64,000 nt of DNA, taken from contig NZ_JAGJBZ010000001.1 of NCBI RefSeq assembly GCF_020010925.1, positions 1,488,001 through 1,552,000 of the forward strand, given 5' to 3'. Origin of the DNA: Streptomyces griseiscabiei. Its GTDB lineage: Bacteria; Actinomycetota; Actinomycetes; Streptomycetales; Streptomycetaceae. Positions 7,638 to 15,814 of this stretch are shown here, piece by piece; the stretch's first letter is position 1, and every line of letters begins with the position of its first letter. The position numbers were made by a program, and so were the translations under genes. Below the pieces are notes generated by a model. The model was given only the letters and a program-made list of their open reading frames with translations, searched no databases and was not told the DNA's origin.

Positions 7638-8077
7638 TGCAGACCGCCGGCGGCATCTCCGCCTGCCTGCCGATCCACTCGGATCTCGATCTGGTGTGGG
7701 TACGTCAGCATGTGCGGCAGGCGGCCGCCCAGCTCGGCTTCGGTCTGGTCGACCAGACCAAGCTGGTCACCGCGGCCAGCGAGCTGGCCCGCAACACCCT
7801 GGTCCACGGCGGCGGGGGCCAGATGGAGTGCGATCCGGTGGACAAGGGCGGCGCCCGGGGGCTGCGGCTGACGTTCAGCGACGAGGGGCCCGGCATCCCG
7901 GATCTCGACCAGGCCCTGGTGGACGGCTACACCTCGGGCGAGGGCCTGGGGATGGGGCTGGGCGGCGCCCGGCGGCTGGTGCACGAGTTCACGATCGACA
8001 GCCGCCCCGGCTCCGGCACCACGGTCACGGTGACGTCCTGGCTGACGGGCGCGCCGCGCCCGCGCGAGGAGCGCTGA
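7637..8077 (+). CDS. RsbT-like serine kinase (switch protein)
   Basis: 146 residues. ATG 7637 shares a base with the RsbS-like stop (TGATG); GTG 7634 is an equally coupled alternative. HATPase domain with N box SELARNTLVHGGGG, G1 motif DEGPGIPD, and G2 lid GLGMGLGGARRLV. The strong G boxes are typical of RsbT, which phosphorylates RsbR/RsbS and, when released, activates an RsbU-type phosphatase. The gene order R-S-T supports the assignment. Confidence 0.9.
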   Translation: MQTAGGISACLPIHSDLDLVWVRQHVRQAAAQLGFGLVDQTKLVTAASELARNTLVHGGGGQMECDPVDKGGARGLRLTFSDEGPGIPDLDQALVDGYTSGEGLGMGLGGARRLVHEFTIDSRPGSGTTVTVTSWLTGAPRPREER

Positions 8078-9147
8078 TGCCACGCGTCTGGGAGGTTCCG
8101 GTGCACGACTCGACCCGGGTGCGCGACGCCCGGGTGGCCGCCGAGGCAGCGGCGGCGCGGGCCGGGCTGGACGAGGACCGCGCCGCCGGCTGCGCGCTGG
8201 TGGCCACCGAGCTGGCGACCAATCTGCTCAAGCACGCCGGGGGCGGGCTGATACTGCTGGACGTGGTGTCCCGGCCCGCGCCGGAACGGGCGGACGGCGC
8301 GGCCCCGATGGTGCAGATCGTGGCGATCGACCACGGGCCGGGCGTCCGCGATGTCGCGGGCGCGCTGCGCGACGGGTTCTCCACGACGTCCTCGCTCGGC
8401 GCGGGTCTCGGCACCTGCCGCCGGGTCGCCGACGACTTCGATCTGCACAGCACGGTCGGCCGGGGCACCATCGCCCTGGCCCGGCTCGGCGCCCGGTCGG
8501 GACGTCGCGGCTCCCCTGCCCCCTCCCCCGCCGGGGCCCTGCGCGCCGGAGGCGTCAACGTGCCCTTCGCCGGCGCGGAGTTCTCCGGCGACGCCTGGGC
8601 CTGGGCCCGGTCGGGCGAGGTCACCACAGTGATGCTCGCCGACGGCCTGGGCCACGGCGTGGCGGCGGCCCGTGCCTCCTCGGCCGCCGTGGAACAGCTG
8701 TACCGGGCTCCCGAGCTGCCTCCCGCGCAGCTGCTGCGGCGGCTGGAGGGTGCGCTGCGCGACACCCGGGGCGCCGCCGTCGCCGTCGCCCAACTCGACG
8801 TCGGAGCCGGGCGGTTGCTGTTCGCCGGCATCGGCAACATCGGGGCGCGGCTGCGGACCGGCGCCGACTGGCAGCCGTTGCTGTCGCGGCCCGGCATAGT
8901 CGGCGCCCACCGGGCCGCCCATGTCCCGCAGCACGAGACGGCCTGGGGCGACGACTGTCTGCTCGTGCTGCACAGCGACGGTCTGCCCAGCCGCTGGAGT
9001 CCGGGCCCCGCCGCCCACAGCCCCTCCCTCGACCCCGCTGTGATCGCCGCCGTGATCGTGCGCGACGCGAGCAGCCCCGCACGGCCGGTACGCGACGACA
9101 CCACCGTCGCCGTACTGGTCCCCACCTCGCCGGACCGCCGCCCATGA
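8077..9147 (+). CDS. HATPase + PP2C fusion (RsbX-like phosphatase)
   Basis: 356 residues, ATG 8077 overlapping the RsbT-like stop. An N-terminal HATPase (about 1-135; ATELATNLLKHAGGG, DHGPGVRD, and a lid SLGAGLGTCRRVAD) is fused through a Pro/Ala linker to a PP2C domain (about 165-352) with DAWAW, MLADGLGHGVAAARAS and a final DDTTVAVLV. Compact PP2C domains like this correspond to RsbX, which resets the stressosome by dephosphorylating RsbR/RsbS. The fusion places a second kinase-like domain on the reset enzyme. It is coupled with the next gene by ATGA. Confidence 0.88.
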   Translation: MPRVWEVPVHDSTRVRDARVAAEAAAARAGLDEDRAAGCALVATELATNLLKHAGGGLILLDVVSRPAPERADGAAPMVQIVAIDHGPGVRDVAGALRDGFSTTSSLGAGLGTCRRVADDFDLHSTVGRGTIALARLGARSGRRGSPAPSPAGALRAGGVNVPFAGAEFSGDAWAWARSGEVTTVMLADGLGHGVAAARASSAAVEQLYRAPELPPAQLLRRLEGALRDTRGAAVAVAQLDVGAGRLLFAGIGNIGARLRTGADWQPLLSRPGIVGAHRAAHVPQHETAWGDDCLLVLHSDGLPSRWSPGPAAHSPSLDPAVIAAVIVRDASSPARPVRDDTTVAVLVPTSPDRRP

Positions 9148-10889
9148 CCCGTACCTGGCATGTCAGTTCCGTCACCGACGCCGCGCGGGCGCGGATCGCG
9201 ACCGCGCGGCTGGCCGGCGCGCACGGGGTCGCGCCGACCGACCGGGCGCGGCTGGTGTCCGTGCTCACCGCGCAGCTGCGGCAGTGCCTCACCAAGGGCG
9301 GCACCTGGCTGCTGACCGCGCGGGTCACCACGGCGCGGCCCGGTGGCTGCCGGTTCCTGGTCGAGGTGACGTCGGCGAACCGGCGGCCGGGCGAGTACCG
9401 GCAGCCCTGGCGGCTGACGGTCGCCTGCTCGGAGGAGGGGCGGCTGCCGGACAGCGAGCATGTGGCCGCCGATCCGGCGACGTTCGCGGAGGCCCTGTTC
9501 GGGGCCGACGAGGACGCTGCGCTGCTGCTGGAGAGGCTCGACGAGCAGGAGGCGCTGGCCTCGTTCCACCGCGAGGAACTGCACCAGACCAACCAGGGTG
9601 TGCTCGCGCTGCACGCCGAGCTGGACGCGGCCGGGCGCGCACAGCGCGAGCTGTTCGCGGCCGAACAGAAGGCCCGCAGGGAGGCCGAGAACGCGCGCGG
9701 CCGGCTGACCTTCCTCGCCGACGCCAGCGCCGCGCTGACCGCCTCCCTCAACCCGGACGCGGTCGTACGGCTGCTGCCCTCGCTCCTGGTGCCCCGCTAC
9801 GCCCGCACCGCCGACGTATGGCTGTTCGACGGGGAGGGCGACATGGCGCGCGGCGGGCCGCGGCCGGCCGCCGCCGTCGTCGCGGCCCGGCGCGGGCGGC
9901 CGCAGTACGCCGCCGACCATCCGGGCGGGCTGCCCGGTGTCGACGACCAGCCGCCCTCGGCGCTGGATCCCGCCCGGCCGCTGCTGTGCGTGCCGTTGAC
10001 GACCCGGGGCGCGCCGCTGGGTGTGCTGACGCTGTCGCCGCCCGACGACGAACGCTGGGACGCCGACGACGCGTTCATGCTGATCGAGCTGGCCCGGCGG
10101 GCCGGTGTCGCCCTGGAGAACGCCCGGCGCTTCGAGCACAACCGCGACATCGCCGAGACCCTGCAACGGGCCCTGCTCACCGAACTGCCCGCGACGCCGG
10201 GCCTGCGGCTGGCGGCACGCTATCTGCCGGCCACCCGGGGCATGAACATCGGCGGCGACTGGTACGACGCCTTCCGCCAGCCCGACGGCGGCCTGATCAC
10301 CGTGATCGGTGATGTCACCGGGCACGGGCTGCGCGCCGCGGTGATGATGAGCCAGCTGCGGACCGCGCTGCGCGCCTACGCCGTCGACGGCGAGACACCC
10401 GGTCAGCTCCTCACCCGGCTCCATCTGTTCCTGCACCATCTGCAGCCCGACCTGTACGCCACCGCCGTCATCGCCCGCTTCCATCCGCGGGAGCCCACTC
10501 TCACCTGGGCCGCCGCGGGGCATCCGCCACCGGTGCTGCGCTCGCCCGACGGGCGGGTGCGGATCCTGGACGCCAAGCCCGGCGCGATGCTCGGCATCCC
10601 CCTGCGGCAGGAGATCGCCGACCACACCGTCCCGCTGGCGCCCGGCTCGACCCTGGCGCTCTACACGGACGGGCTGGTGGAACGCCGGGCCCAGGGCATA
10701 GACCCGGGCATCGAGCGGCTGGCCTCGGCCCTCGGGGGGCTCCCGGCCGCCACCCTCGACGACGATCTCGAAGAGTCCGCCGACCGGCTCCTGGAACCCC
10801 TGCTGGACGAGGAGCACGAGGACGACGTGTGTCTGCTGCTGTGCCATGTGCACAGCGAGGCGGGACAGGTCACGGTCCGGAGCGGCTGA
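9144..10889 (+). CDS. GAF + PP2C (RsbU-type) phosphatase with atypical N-terminus
   Basis: 581 residues, ATGA overlap with the previous gene. Order: a degenerate HATPase-like segment (1-115) lacking the N-box asparagine, a coiled coil (about 128-185), a GAF domain (about 190-330), then SpoIIE PP2C with GGDWYDAF near residue 371, VIGDVTGHGLRAAVMMSQLRT and a final DDVCLLLC. All catalytic aspartates appear present. It is the likely output phosphatase of this operon, activated by the RsbT-like kinase and acting on a STAS antagonist such as the one at 3922-4326. Its end overlaps the convergent MarR gene by 20 bases. Confidence 0.88.
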   Translation: MTRTWHVSSVTDAARARIATARLAGAHGVAPTDRARLVSVLTAQLRQCLTKGGTWLLTARVTTARPGGCRFLVEVTSANRRPGEYRQPWRLTVACSEEGRLPDSEHVAADPATFAEALFGADEDAALLLERLDEQEALASFHREELHQTNQGVLALHAELDAAGRAQRELFAAEQKARREAENARGRLTFLADASAALTASLNPDAVVRLLPSLLVPRYARTADVWLFDGEGDMARGGPRPAAAVVAARRGRPQYAADHPGGLPGVDDQPPSALDPARPLLCVPLTTRGAPLGVLTLSPPDDERWDADDAFMLIELARRAGVALENARRFEHNRDIAETLQRALLTELPATPGLRLAARYLPATRGMNIGGDWYDAFRQPDGGLITVIGDVTGHGLRAAVMMSQLRTALRAYAVDGETPGQLLTRLHLFLHHLQPDLYATAVIARFHPREPTLTWAAAGHPPPVLRSPDGRVRILDAKPGAMLGIPLRQEIADHTVPLAPGSTLALYTDGLVERRAQGIDPGIERLASALGGLPAATLDDDLEESADRLLEPLLDEEHEDDVCLLLCHVHSEAGQVTVRSG

Positions 10890-11307
10890 CGGGTCCCCCC
10901 AGGGCCCGCAGCACCTGCTCGACCCGGGTCCGTTCGGCCGCCGGCAGCGCCGCCAGCACGTCGCCGAGCCGTGCCGACAGCCGCTCGGTGACCTCCACGA
11001 GGAAGCCGTGGCCGCGTTCCGTCACCAGCAGCCGCACCTCGCGCCGGTCGTCGAGGTGGACGCACCGCTGGAGCAGACCGGCCGCTTCGAGACGGTCGCA
11101 GAGCCGGCTGGCCGTCGGCAGACCGACACCCAGCTGCTCGGCCAGCGCGGTCAGGTTCAGCTCGGGCCGGCGGCGTATCGCGCGGAGTGCCAGGATCTGT
11201 CTCGGGGACAGCCGGGGGACGACGTCCTCCACCGCCGAGAACCAGAGCGGCACCAGGTTCTCCACAGCGTCGAGAACCTGCCGGTCGAGGTCGGCGGGGC
11301 CGGTCAT
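10870..11307 (-). CDS. MarR-family transcriptional regulator
   Basis: 145 residues. Winged helix: LSPRQILALRAIRRRPELNLTALAEQLGVG, recognition helix LPTASRLCDRLEAAGLLQR, wing DDRREVRLLVTERG. It resembles the first MarR protein, especially ASRLCDRLEA, so the two probably duplicated and flank the phosphatase block. ATG 11307. Its tail overlaps the PP2C gene on the other strand. Targets are unknown; no clear palindrome was found upstream. Confidence 0.85.
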   Translation of the reverse strand: MTGPADLDRQVLDAVENLVPLWFSAVEDVVPRLSPRQILALRAIRRRPELNLTALAEQLGVGLPTASRLCDRLEAAGLLQRCVHLDDRREVRLLVTERGHGFLVEVTERLSARLGDVLAALPAAERTRVEQVLRALGGPVSRSGP

Positions 11308-11429
11308 GCGGGGGGCCTACCCGAAGTGCCCGGGAGTACACGGCCGTCACCGCACGCTCACTTTCCCCCTCCCGTGACGGCCCGGCCCGCCCCCGGCCGG
11401 GGCAGGTGCCGATGCCGCCGCCGCTGCCG

Positions 11430-12239
11430 TCACGCCTTGTAGGCCACTCCCCCGTACACGTCCGTCGGCTCGGGGCTCGTGCCCGGCTCGGCGCGCCACA
11501 GCGGGCAGGAGACGATGCCGGGCTCCAGCAGTTCCAGGCCCTCGTAGTAGGCGTGCAGCTGACGGGGGCTGCGCAGCACGTACGGGACGGCGCCGGTGTC
11601 GTCGTAGCCGTCCTGGGCGCGCTTGAGTTCGGCGTCGGTGTCCGTGCTGTCGTAGTGGACGAAGTAGCTGCCGGACGGCAGGGCCGCCTGGAGGCGGCGG
11701 ACGATGTCCTTGGCCTCCTCGTAGTCCTGGATGTGGCCGAGGATGCCCATCAACATCAGCGCCACCGGCTTGTCGAGGTCGAGGATCTTCCCGGCGGCTT
11801 CGAGGATGGCCTCGGGGTCGTGCAGATCGGCGTCGACGTAGTCGGTGACCCCCTCGGGGGTGCTGGTGAGGAGCGCCTGCGCGTGCCGCAGTACCAGCGG
11901 GTCGTTGTCGACGTAGACGATGCGGGACTCGGGGGCGACCTTCTGGGCGACCTGGTGGGTGTTGTCGTACGTCGGAAGGCCGGTGCCGATGTCCAGGAAC
12001 TGGCGGATCCCGCGCTCGCGGGCCACGAAGGTGACCGTGCGGATGAGGTACACGCGGGAGGCGCGGGCCATCGTCTCGATGTTGGGGGCGATCTCCCGGT
12101 AGGCGTCGCCCGCCTCGCGGTCGACCTCGTAGTTGTCCTTGCCGCCCATCCAGTAGTTCCAGATACGGGCCGAGTGCGGCACCGTGGTGTCGATCTTCGA
12201 CAGGGCTTCCTGGTCGGGAGTGGGGTGGCCTTCTGCCAT
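11430..12239 (-). CDS. SAM-dependent methyltransferase (DUF574 type)
   Basis: 269 residues from ATG 12239, with AGGAGAG four bases upstream (ATG 12257 is possible). Rossmann methyltransferase of the actinobacterial DUF574/Methyltransf_19 family: ARIWNYWMGGKDNYEVDRE at the N-terminus, glycine motif FLDIGTGLPT, acidic ribose-binding residue in VYVDNDPLVL, and LMLMGILGHIQD. These proteins are numerous in Streptomyces and often near regulatory genes; substrates are mostly unknown. It is probably monocistronic, with the orphan at 12273 behind it on the same strand. Confidence 0.88.
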   Translation of the reverse strand: MAEGHPTPDQEALSKIDTTVPHSARIWNYWMGGKDNYEVDREAGDAYREIAPNIETMARASRVYLIRTVTFVARERGIRQFLDIGTGLPTYDNTHQVAQKVAPESRIVYVDNDPLVLRHAQALLTSTPEGVTDYVDADLHDPEAILEAAGKILDLDKPVALMLMGILGHIQDYEEAKDIVRRLQAALPSGSYFVHYDSTDTDAELKRAQDGYDDTGAVPYVLRSPRQLHAYYEGLELLEPGIVSCPLWRAEPGTSPEPTDVYGGVAYKA

Positions 12240-12272
12240 GGGACTCTCCTGCCTCACATCGCGTGGTCGTCG

Positions 12273-12842
12273 CTAACCTATCGTCAACTGCCGTGTGTTT
12301 CGCCAGAGTTGGGACGCACGGGAAGCGGGTGAGGCGGGGCCGCGGACGGGCCCGCCCGGTTCGCCGATATCGAGGGTGACCACGGGGACGTGCTGGGCGA
12401 GGGTGCGGAAGACGCGGGCGTAGGCGGTGGCGGCGTCGGTGACCTCGGACGTGGCCGGCTCGGTCGTGGTGAGGTGGAGCATGGCGCCGTCGCGTTCGGC
12501 GACGGCGTCGGCGAGGTCCAGGGCGTGCATCCAGGTGACCCGGGAGCGGCCCCGGCGCAGCGGCCCGTGGACGAGTTCCGCGATCAGGTTGCCGTCGACG
12601 GCCAGCCGGCCCGGCCCGGCGAGGAGTTCGCGGCAGGGCAGGGCCGGGTCGAGGTGGTGGAGGACGGCCGGCAGCCGCCGCACCTCGAAGCCGAGACGGG
12701 CCAGTTCCCCGACCAGCCGCTCCCGGCCGGGGCCTTCGCACCCCTCGACGATCAGGGTCCGGTACGGCGTCAGCGCGGTCAGGGGCGGCGGAGTGGTCCC
12801 CACCCCTCGGGAGCGGCCCGGGGCACGAGGCGGCGTGCGCAT
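12273..12842 (-). CDS. Hypothetical protein with degenerate P-loop-like motif
   Basis: 189 residues, ATG 12842 with AAGGGAG four bases upstream. I do not recognise it firmly. After a basic/proline N-terminus comes RTLIVEGCEGPGRERLVGEL, which has the shape of a thymidylate-kinase-like Walker A loop but with Arg-Glu-Arg where Gly-Lys-Ser/Thr would be. A central LDLADAVAERDGAMLHLTTTE could correspond to a Walker B/Mg region. If it derives from a nucleotide kinase it has probably lost ATP hydrolysis. It ends 33 bases before the methyltransferase start, so the two are likely co-transcribed. Confidence 0.65.
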   Translation of the reverse strand: MRTPPRAPGRSRGVGTTPPPLTALTPYRTLIVEGCEGPGRERLVGELARLGFEVRRLPAVLHHLDPALPCRELLAGPGRLAVDGNLIAELVHGPLRRGRSRVTWMHALDLADAVAERDGAMLHLTTTEPATSEVTDAATAYARVFRTLAQHVPVVTLDIGEPGGPVRGPASPASRASQLWRNTRQLTIG

Positions 12843-12994
12843 GCCGCTCCCTTCGGGTGGTGCGCGGCCGGAAGACGCCCCCAGTGTGGCCGGGGCCGGG
12901 AGGCGACGGCAGTGAGCGTGCGGGTTGTCCGGTTGTGCGGGCGTAGTGATCCGCGCGAGGGCTCACGCCGGACCCGACCACGAACCCCACGGCC

Positions 12995-13246
12995 TCAGGC
13001 AATCAGAAAGTCGGCCTCCCCCGCCTTCGCCCCCTCCAGGAACGCCACCATCTCCTCCCGGGAGTACACAAGCGCCGGCCCGTCCGGATCCGTGGACTGC
13101 CGGAAGGCCACGCGGCCGTCGGGCAGCCGCTTCGCCTCCACACAGGAACCACCGTTCGTACCGCTCCAGGGCTTGCGCCAGCCCTCCGCACCGAGTTCCG
13201 CCGCAGGCATACCGCTGTGGACGGGGCCGTCGGGTGTCCTTGCCAT
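12995..13246 (-). CDS. DUF397 protein paired with an XRE regulator
   Basis: 83 residues with the DUF397 signature: WRKPWSGTNGGSCVEAKRLPDG, VAFRQSTDPDGPALVYSREEMVAFLEGAKAGEADFL. Start ATG 13246 with AAGGAG upstream, three bases after the XRE gene stop. XRE(DUF5753)-DUF397 pairs are abundant in Streptomyces, with BldB and AbaA systems as relatives, and act in development and antibiotic control; a toxin/antitoxin-like relation has been proposed for some. Confidence 0.88.
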   Translation of the reverse strand: MARTPDGPVHSGMPAAELGAEGWRKPWSGTNGGSCVEAKRLPDGRVAFRQSTDPDGPALVYSREEMVAFLEGAKAGEADFLIA

Positions 13247-13249
13247 GTG

Positions 13250-14125
13250 TCACAACTCCTTGCGTAGTGCCGCCAGGATGTCCCTGGTCCGAGCGACCGG
13301 TTCCGCCTGCACGGACATCCGGTCCAGGACCTCCAGATAGGTCACGACGTCCACGGGCTGGTCGACGTACTGGGCGCCCGCGAGGCCCTCGGTGTAGACG
13401 ATGTCGGGGAGTTCGGAGAAACCGAACCGGAAGTAGTGGAACGGGCCGTACGCCCCGGGGTGGGGTCCGGCCGCGAACCGCATGATCTGGATCCTGATCT
13501 TGGGCCGTTCCGTCGCCTCGGTGAGCCGGTCGAGCTGGGCCCGCATCACCTCGGGGCCGCCCACCGGCCGGCGCAGCACGGTCTCGTCGAGGATGGCCCA
13601 GACCGCCGGCGCCTCGGGCTTGACCAGCAGGTCCTGGCGTCTGAGGCGCAGGGCGACGTGTCGTTCGACCTCCTCCGGGCTCGCGTTGGGGAAGCCGACC
13701 CGGATGAGGGCCGCGGCGTAGTCGTGGGTCTGCAACAGGCCCGGGACGTACTGGGGTTCGTAGAGCCGGATGACGGCGGCTTCGCTCTCCAGGCTCACGT
13801 AGGCGCTGAACCACTCGGGCAGCACATCGCGGAACTTGTGCCACCAGCCGGGCTGGTTGGCCTCGCGGGCCAGGGCGAGGAAGCCCTCGATCTCGGTGCC
13901 GGAGACCCCGTAGGTACGCAGCAGCTCCTTCACGTAGGGGATGCGGAGACCGACCTCGGCCTTCTCCATCCGGCGGACCGTCAGCGCGGTGACCTCGATG
14001 GCGCGGGCGGCCTCGTCGAAGGAGACACCGGCCCGCTCCCGCAGCTGGCGGAGCCGCTTGCCGAGGACCATGCGCAGGACCGTGGGCGCCGCAGGAGCAC
14101 TCCCTCCTGAGCGGGTCTCACTCAC
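13250..14125 (-). CDS. XRE-family regulator with DUF5753 domain
   Basis: 291 residues from GTG 14125; GGGAGG stands six bases before it. The N-terminal helix-turn-helix is about residues 18-75 (LRQLRERAGVSFDEAARAIEV, TVRRMEKAEVG). The remainder is DUF5753 with YEPQYVPGLLQTHDYAAALIR, RQDLL, and a C-terminal strand VYTEG. It is the regulatory half of the pair with the DUF397 gene directly downstream. It is divergent from the NsdA-like gene with 249 bases between, which may be a shared control region. Confidence 0.9.
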   Translation of the reverse strand: MSETRSGGSAPAAPTVLRMVLGKRLRQLRERAGVSFDEAARAIEVTALTVRRMEKAEVGLRIPYVKELLRTYGVSGTEIEGFLALAREANQPGWWHKFRDVLPEWFSAYVSLESEAAVIRLYEPQYVPGLLQTHDYAAALIRVGFPNASPEEVERHVALRLRRQDLLVKPEAPAVWAILDETVLRRPVGGPEVMRAQLDRLTEATERPKIRIQIMRFAAGPHPGAYGPFHYFRFGFSELPDIVYTEGLAGAQYVDQPVDVVTYLEVLDRMSVQAEPVARTRDILAALRKEL

Positions 14126-14176
14126 GTGCAACCTCCCGGGGCGGGATTCACAGCGTGCAGTGTGCCACGCGATCCG

Positions 14177-14205
14177 TTGACACGGACAGGTCCTCGCGGT
14201 TCATT
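14177..14205 (+). promoter_or_regulatory. Possible promoter for the NsdA-like gene
   Basis: TTGACA at 14177-14182, a 17-base spacer, then TTCATT, inside the most A/T-rich stretch of the XRE/NsdA divergent gap. The small palindrome TTCA-TTT-TGAA overlaps the -10 position. The -10 match is poor, so this is tentative. Confidence 0.3.
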
Positions 14206-14374
14206 TTGAAATTATCAGAACGCAGGTTGCGGGCTGAGTTGTTCGGCCACCATAGTGATCGAGTGACCTGCCGCACACTGCGGGCAGCGTCCCTCGAACT
14301 CCTCCGGCCCGCCCAGGAGTTGGCGCCACGGCGGGCAGGGGCCGATTCGCGCGCCGACACGATGCGACACCTGG

Positions 14375-15787
14375 ATGGCCGCCGTGACGAACGGATTACC
14401 GAGGAACCCGGTCAAGGGGGCCGGCGGGCCCAACAAGCCGCTGGCGGCAGCCCTGAAGGAGGCCGGCTGCTCGTACGCCTCCCTGGCCCTGCGGGTCAAC
14501 GACCTGGGCCGCTGTCAGGGCGCGGAGACCAACTACGACAAGGCCTCCGTCACCCGCTGGCTGCAGGGCCAGCAACCTCGGGGAAACACACCGGAGTTGA
14601 TCGCCGCGGTCCTCGGCGAACGGCTGGGCCGCGCGCTCACTCCGGCCGACCTCGGTTTTCCGCTGGATCGCGGACGACCGGTGACGGGACGGGCGTTGAT
14701 GTTTGTCGAGAACGTGTCGGAGACCCTGCACACCCTGGCGGAGCTGGGCTCCACCGACATCTCGCGGCGCAGTCTGCTCGGTTCGGTGCCGTTCGTGCCG
14801 GGGGCCCTGACGAACCCTCAGCGGGCCTGGCTGCTCTGGCTGGTGGAGAGCCGGGACGCGCCCCGGCTCGCGCCGGTGTCGGGCGGCGGGCCGGTGGAGC
14901 AGGTCCACGCGATGCTCCGCATGTTCGACGAGATGGACAACCACTACGGCGGCGGTGGCATCCGCACGAGCATCGTGCAGTACCTCACCACCGAGGTCAT
15001 CCCGCTGCTCCAGCAGCGCGGTCTGCCGCCGCACCACCGGCGCGAGCTGTTCGCCGCCGCTGCCCGGCTGGCCGCGATGGCGGGCTGGAGCTCGTACGAC
15101 GCCGGGGAGTACGGCCTCGCCCAGCGGTACATGACGCAGGGGCTGAGGCTCTGCGCGGAGGGCCGTGACCATGTGCTGGGCGGGCAGATCCTGGCCGGGC
15201 TGTCCCATCTGGCGACCAGCCTCGGCCGCCCCGACGAGGGGGTGGCGCTGGCCCGCGCCGGGGTCGCCACCGCCAAGGACTCGGGCAGTCCGCTGGGCCT
15301 GATGCGGCTGCACGCCATGTCCGCGCGCGGGCACGCGGCGCTGGGCCGGCCCCGGGAGACCGCCGAGGCGCTGCGCGCCGCCGAGAAACAGCTCGACGCG
15401 AGCCGGGGCGCGGCCCAGGAGTCCCCCTGGGTGCGGTTCCTCGACCACCACTACCTCCAGGCCGAGTCCGCCGTCTGCTTCCGTGACCTGGGGCTGGCCG
15501 CGCAGGCCGAGCACACCGCGAGCGAGTCGGTGCGCGCCCACGCCGACCGCCGCCGACGCCAGGCCATCAGCCGGTCGGTCCTCGCGACGGCCCACCTCCA
15601 GCAGAACCGCCTGGACGAGGCCATCGCCACGGCCGACGACGCCCTCGAAGCGCTCGGCGGCGTGCACAGCGAACGCTCCATCCAGGCCCTCCGCGACTTC
15701 CGCGGCCGCCTCGCGACCCGCCGCCACGAACCCCTCGTCCAGGACTTCGAACGCCGGTCGAGGGTGGTCCTGGGGACCGCCGCCTGA
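14375..15787 (+). CDS. NsdA/NsdB-like TPR regulator of differentiation
   Basis: 470 residues. The N-terminal DNA-binding-like part resembles the NsdA group: NKPLAAALKEAGCSYASLALRVND, ASVTRWLQGQQPRGNTPELI, LGRALTPADLGF. The rest is helical TPR-like repeats (for example RYMTQGLRLCAEGRDHVLGGQILAGLSHLA and EAIATADDALEALGG). NsdA and NsdB are negative regulators of Streptomyces development and antibiotic formation; which paralogue this is cannot be decided here. ATG 14375 has no clear ribosome site; GTG 14384 is an alternative. It is divergent from the XRE gene. Confidence 0.75.
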   Translation: MAAVTNGLPRNPVKGAGGPNKPLAAALKEAGCSYASLALRVNDLGRCQGAETNYDKASVTRWLQGQQPRGNTPELIAAVLGERLGRALTPADLGFPLDRGRPVTGRALMFVENVSETLHTLAELGSTDISRRSLLGSVPFVPGALTNPQRAWLLWLVESRDAPRLAPVSGGGPVEQVHAMLRMFDEMDNHYGGGGIRTSIVQYLTTEVIPLLQQRGLPPHHRRELFAAAARLAAMAGWSSYDAGEYGLAQRYMTQGLRLCAEGRDHVLGGQILAGLSHLATSLGRPDEGVALARAGVATAKDSGSPLGLMRLHAMSARGHAALGRPRETAEALRAAEKQLDASRGAAQESPWVRFLDHHYLQAESAVCFRDLGLAAQAEHTASESVRAHADRRRRQAISRSVLATAHLQQNRLDEAIATADDALEALGGVHSERSIQALRDFRGRLATRRHEPLVQDFERRSRVVLGTAA

Positions 15788-15814
15788 CGGTGGCGGGGCT
15801 CGGGTGAGGATGCG

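Noticed and set aside
8025..10853. 942-codon minus-strand frame opposite the two PP2C genes
   Set aside because: Antisense shadow; the plus strand encodes well-defined phosphatases with overlapping starts.
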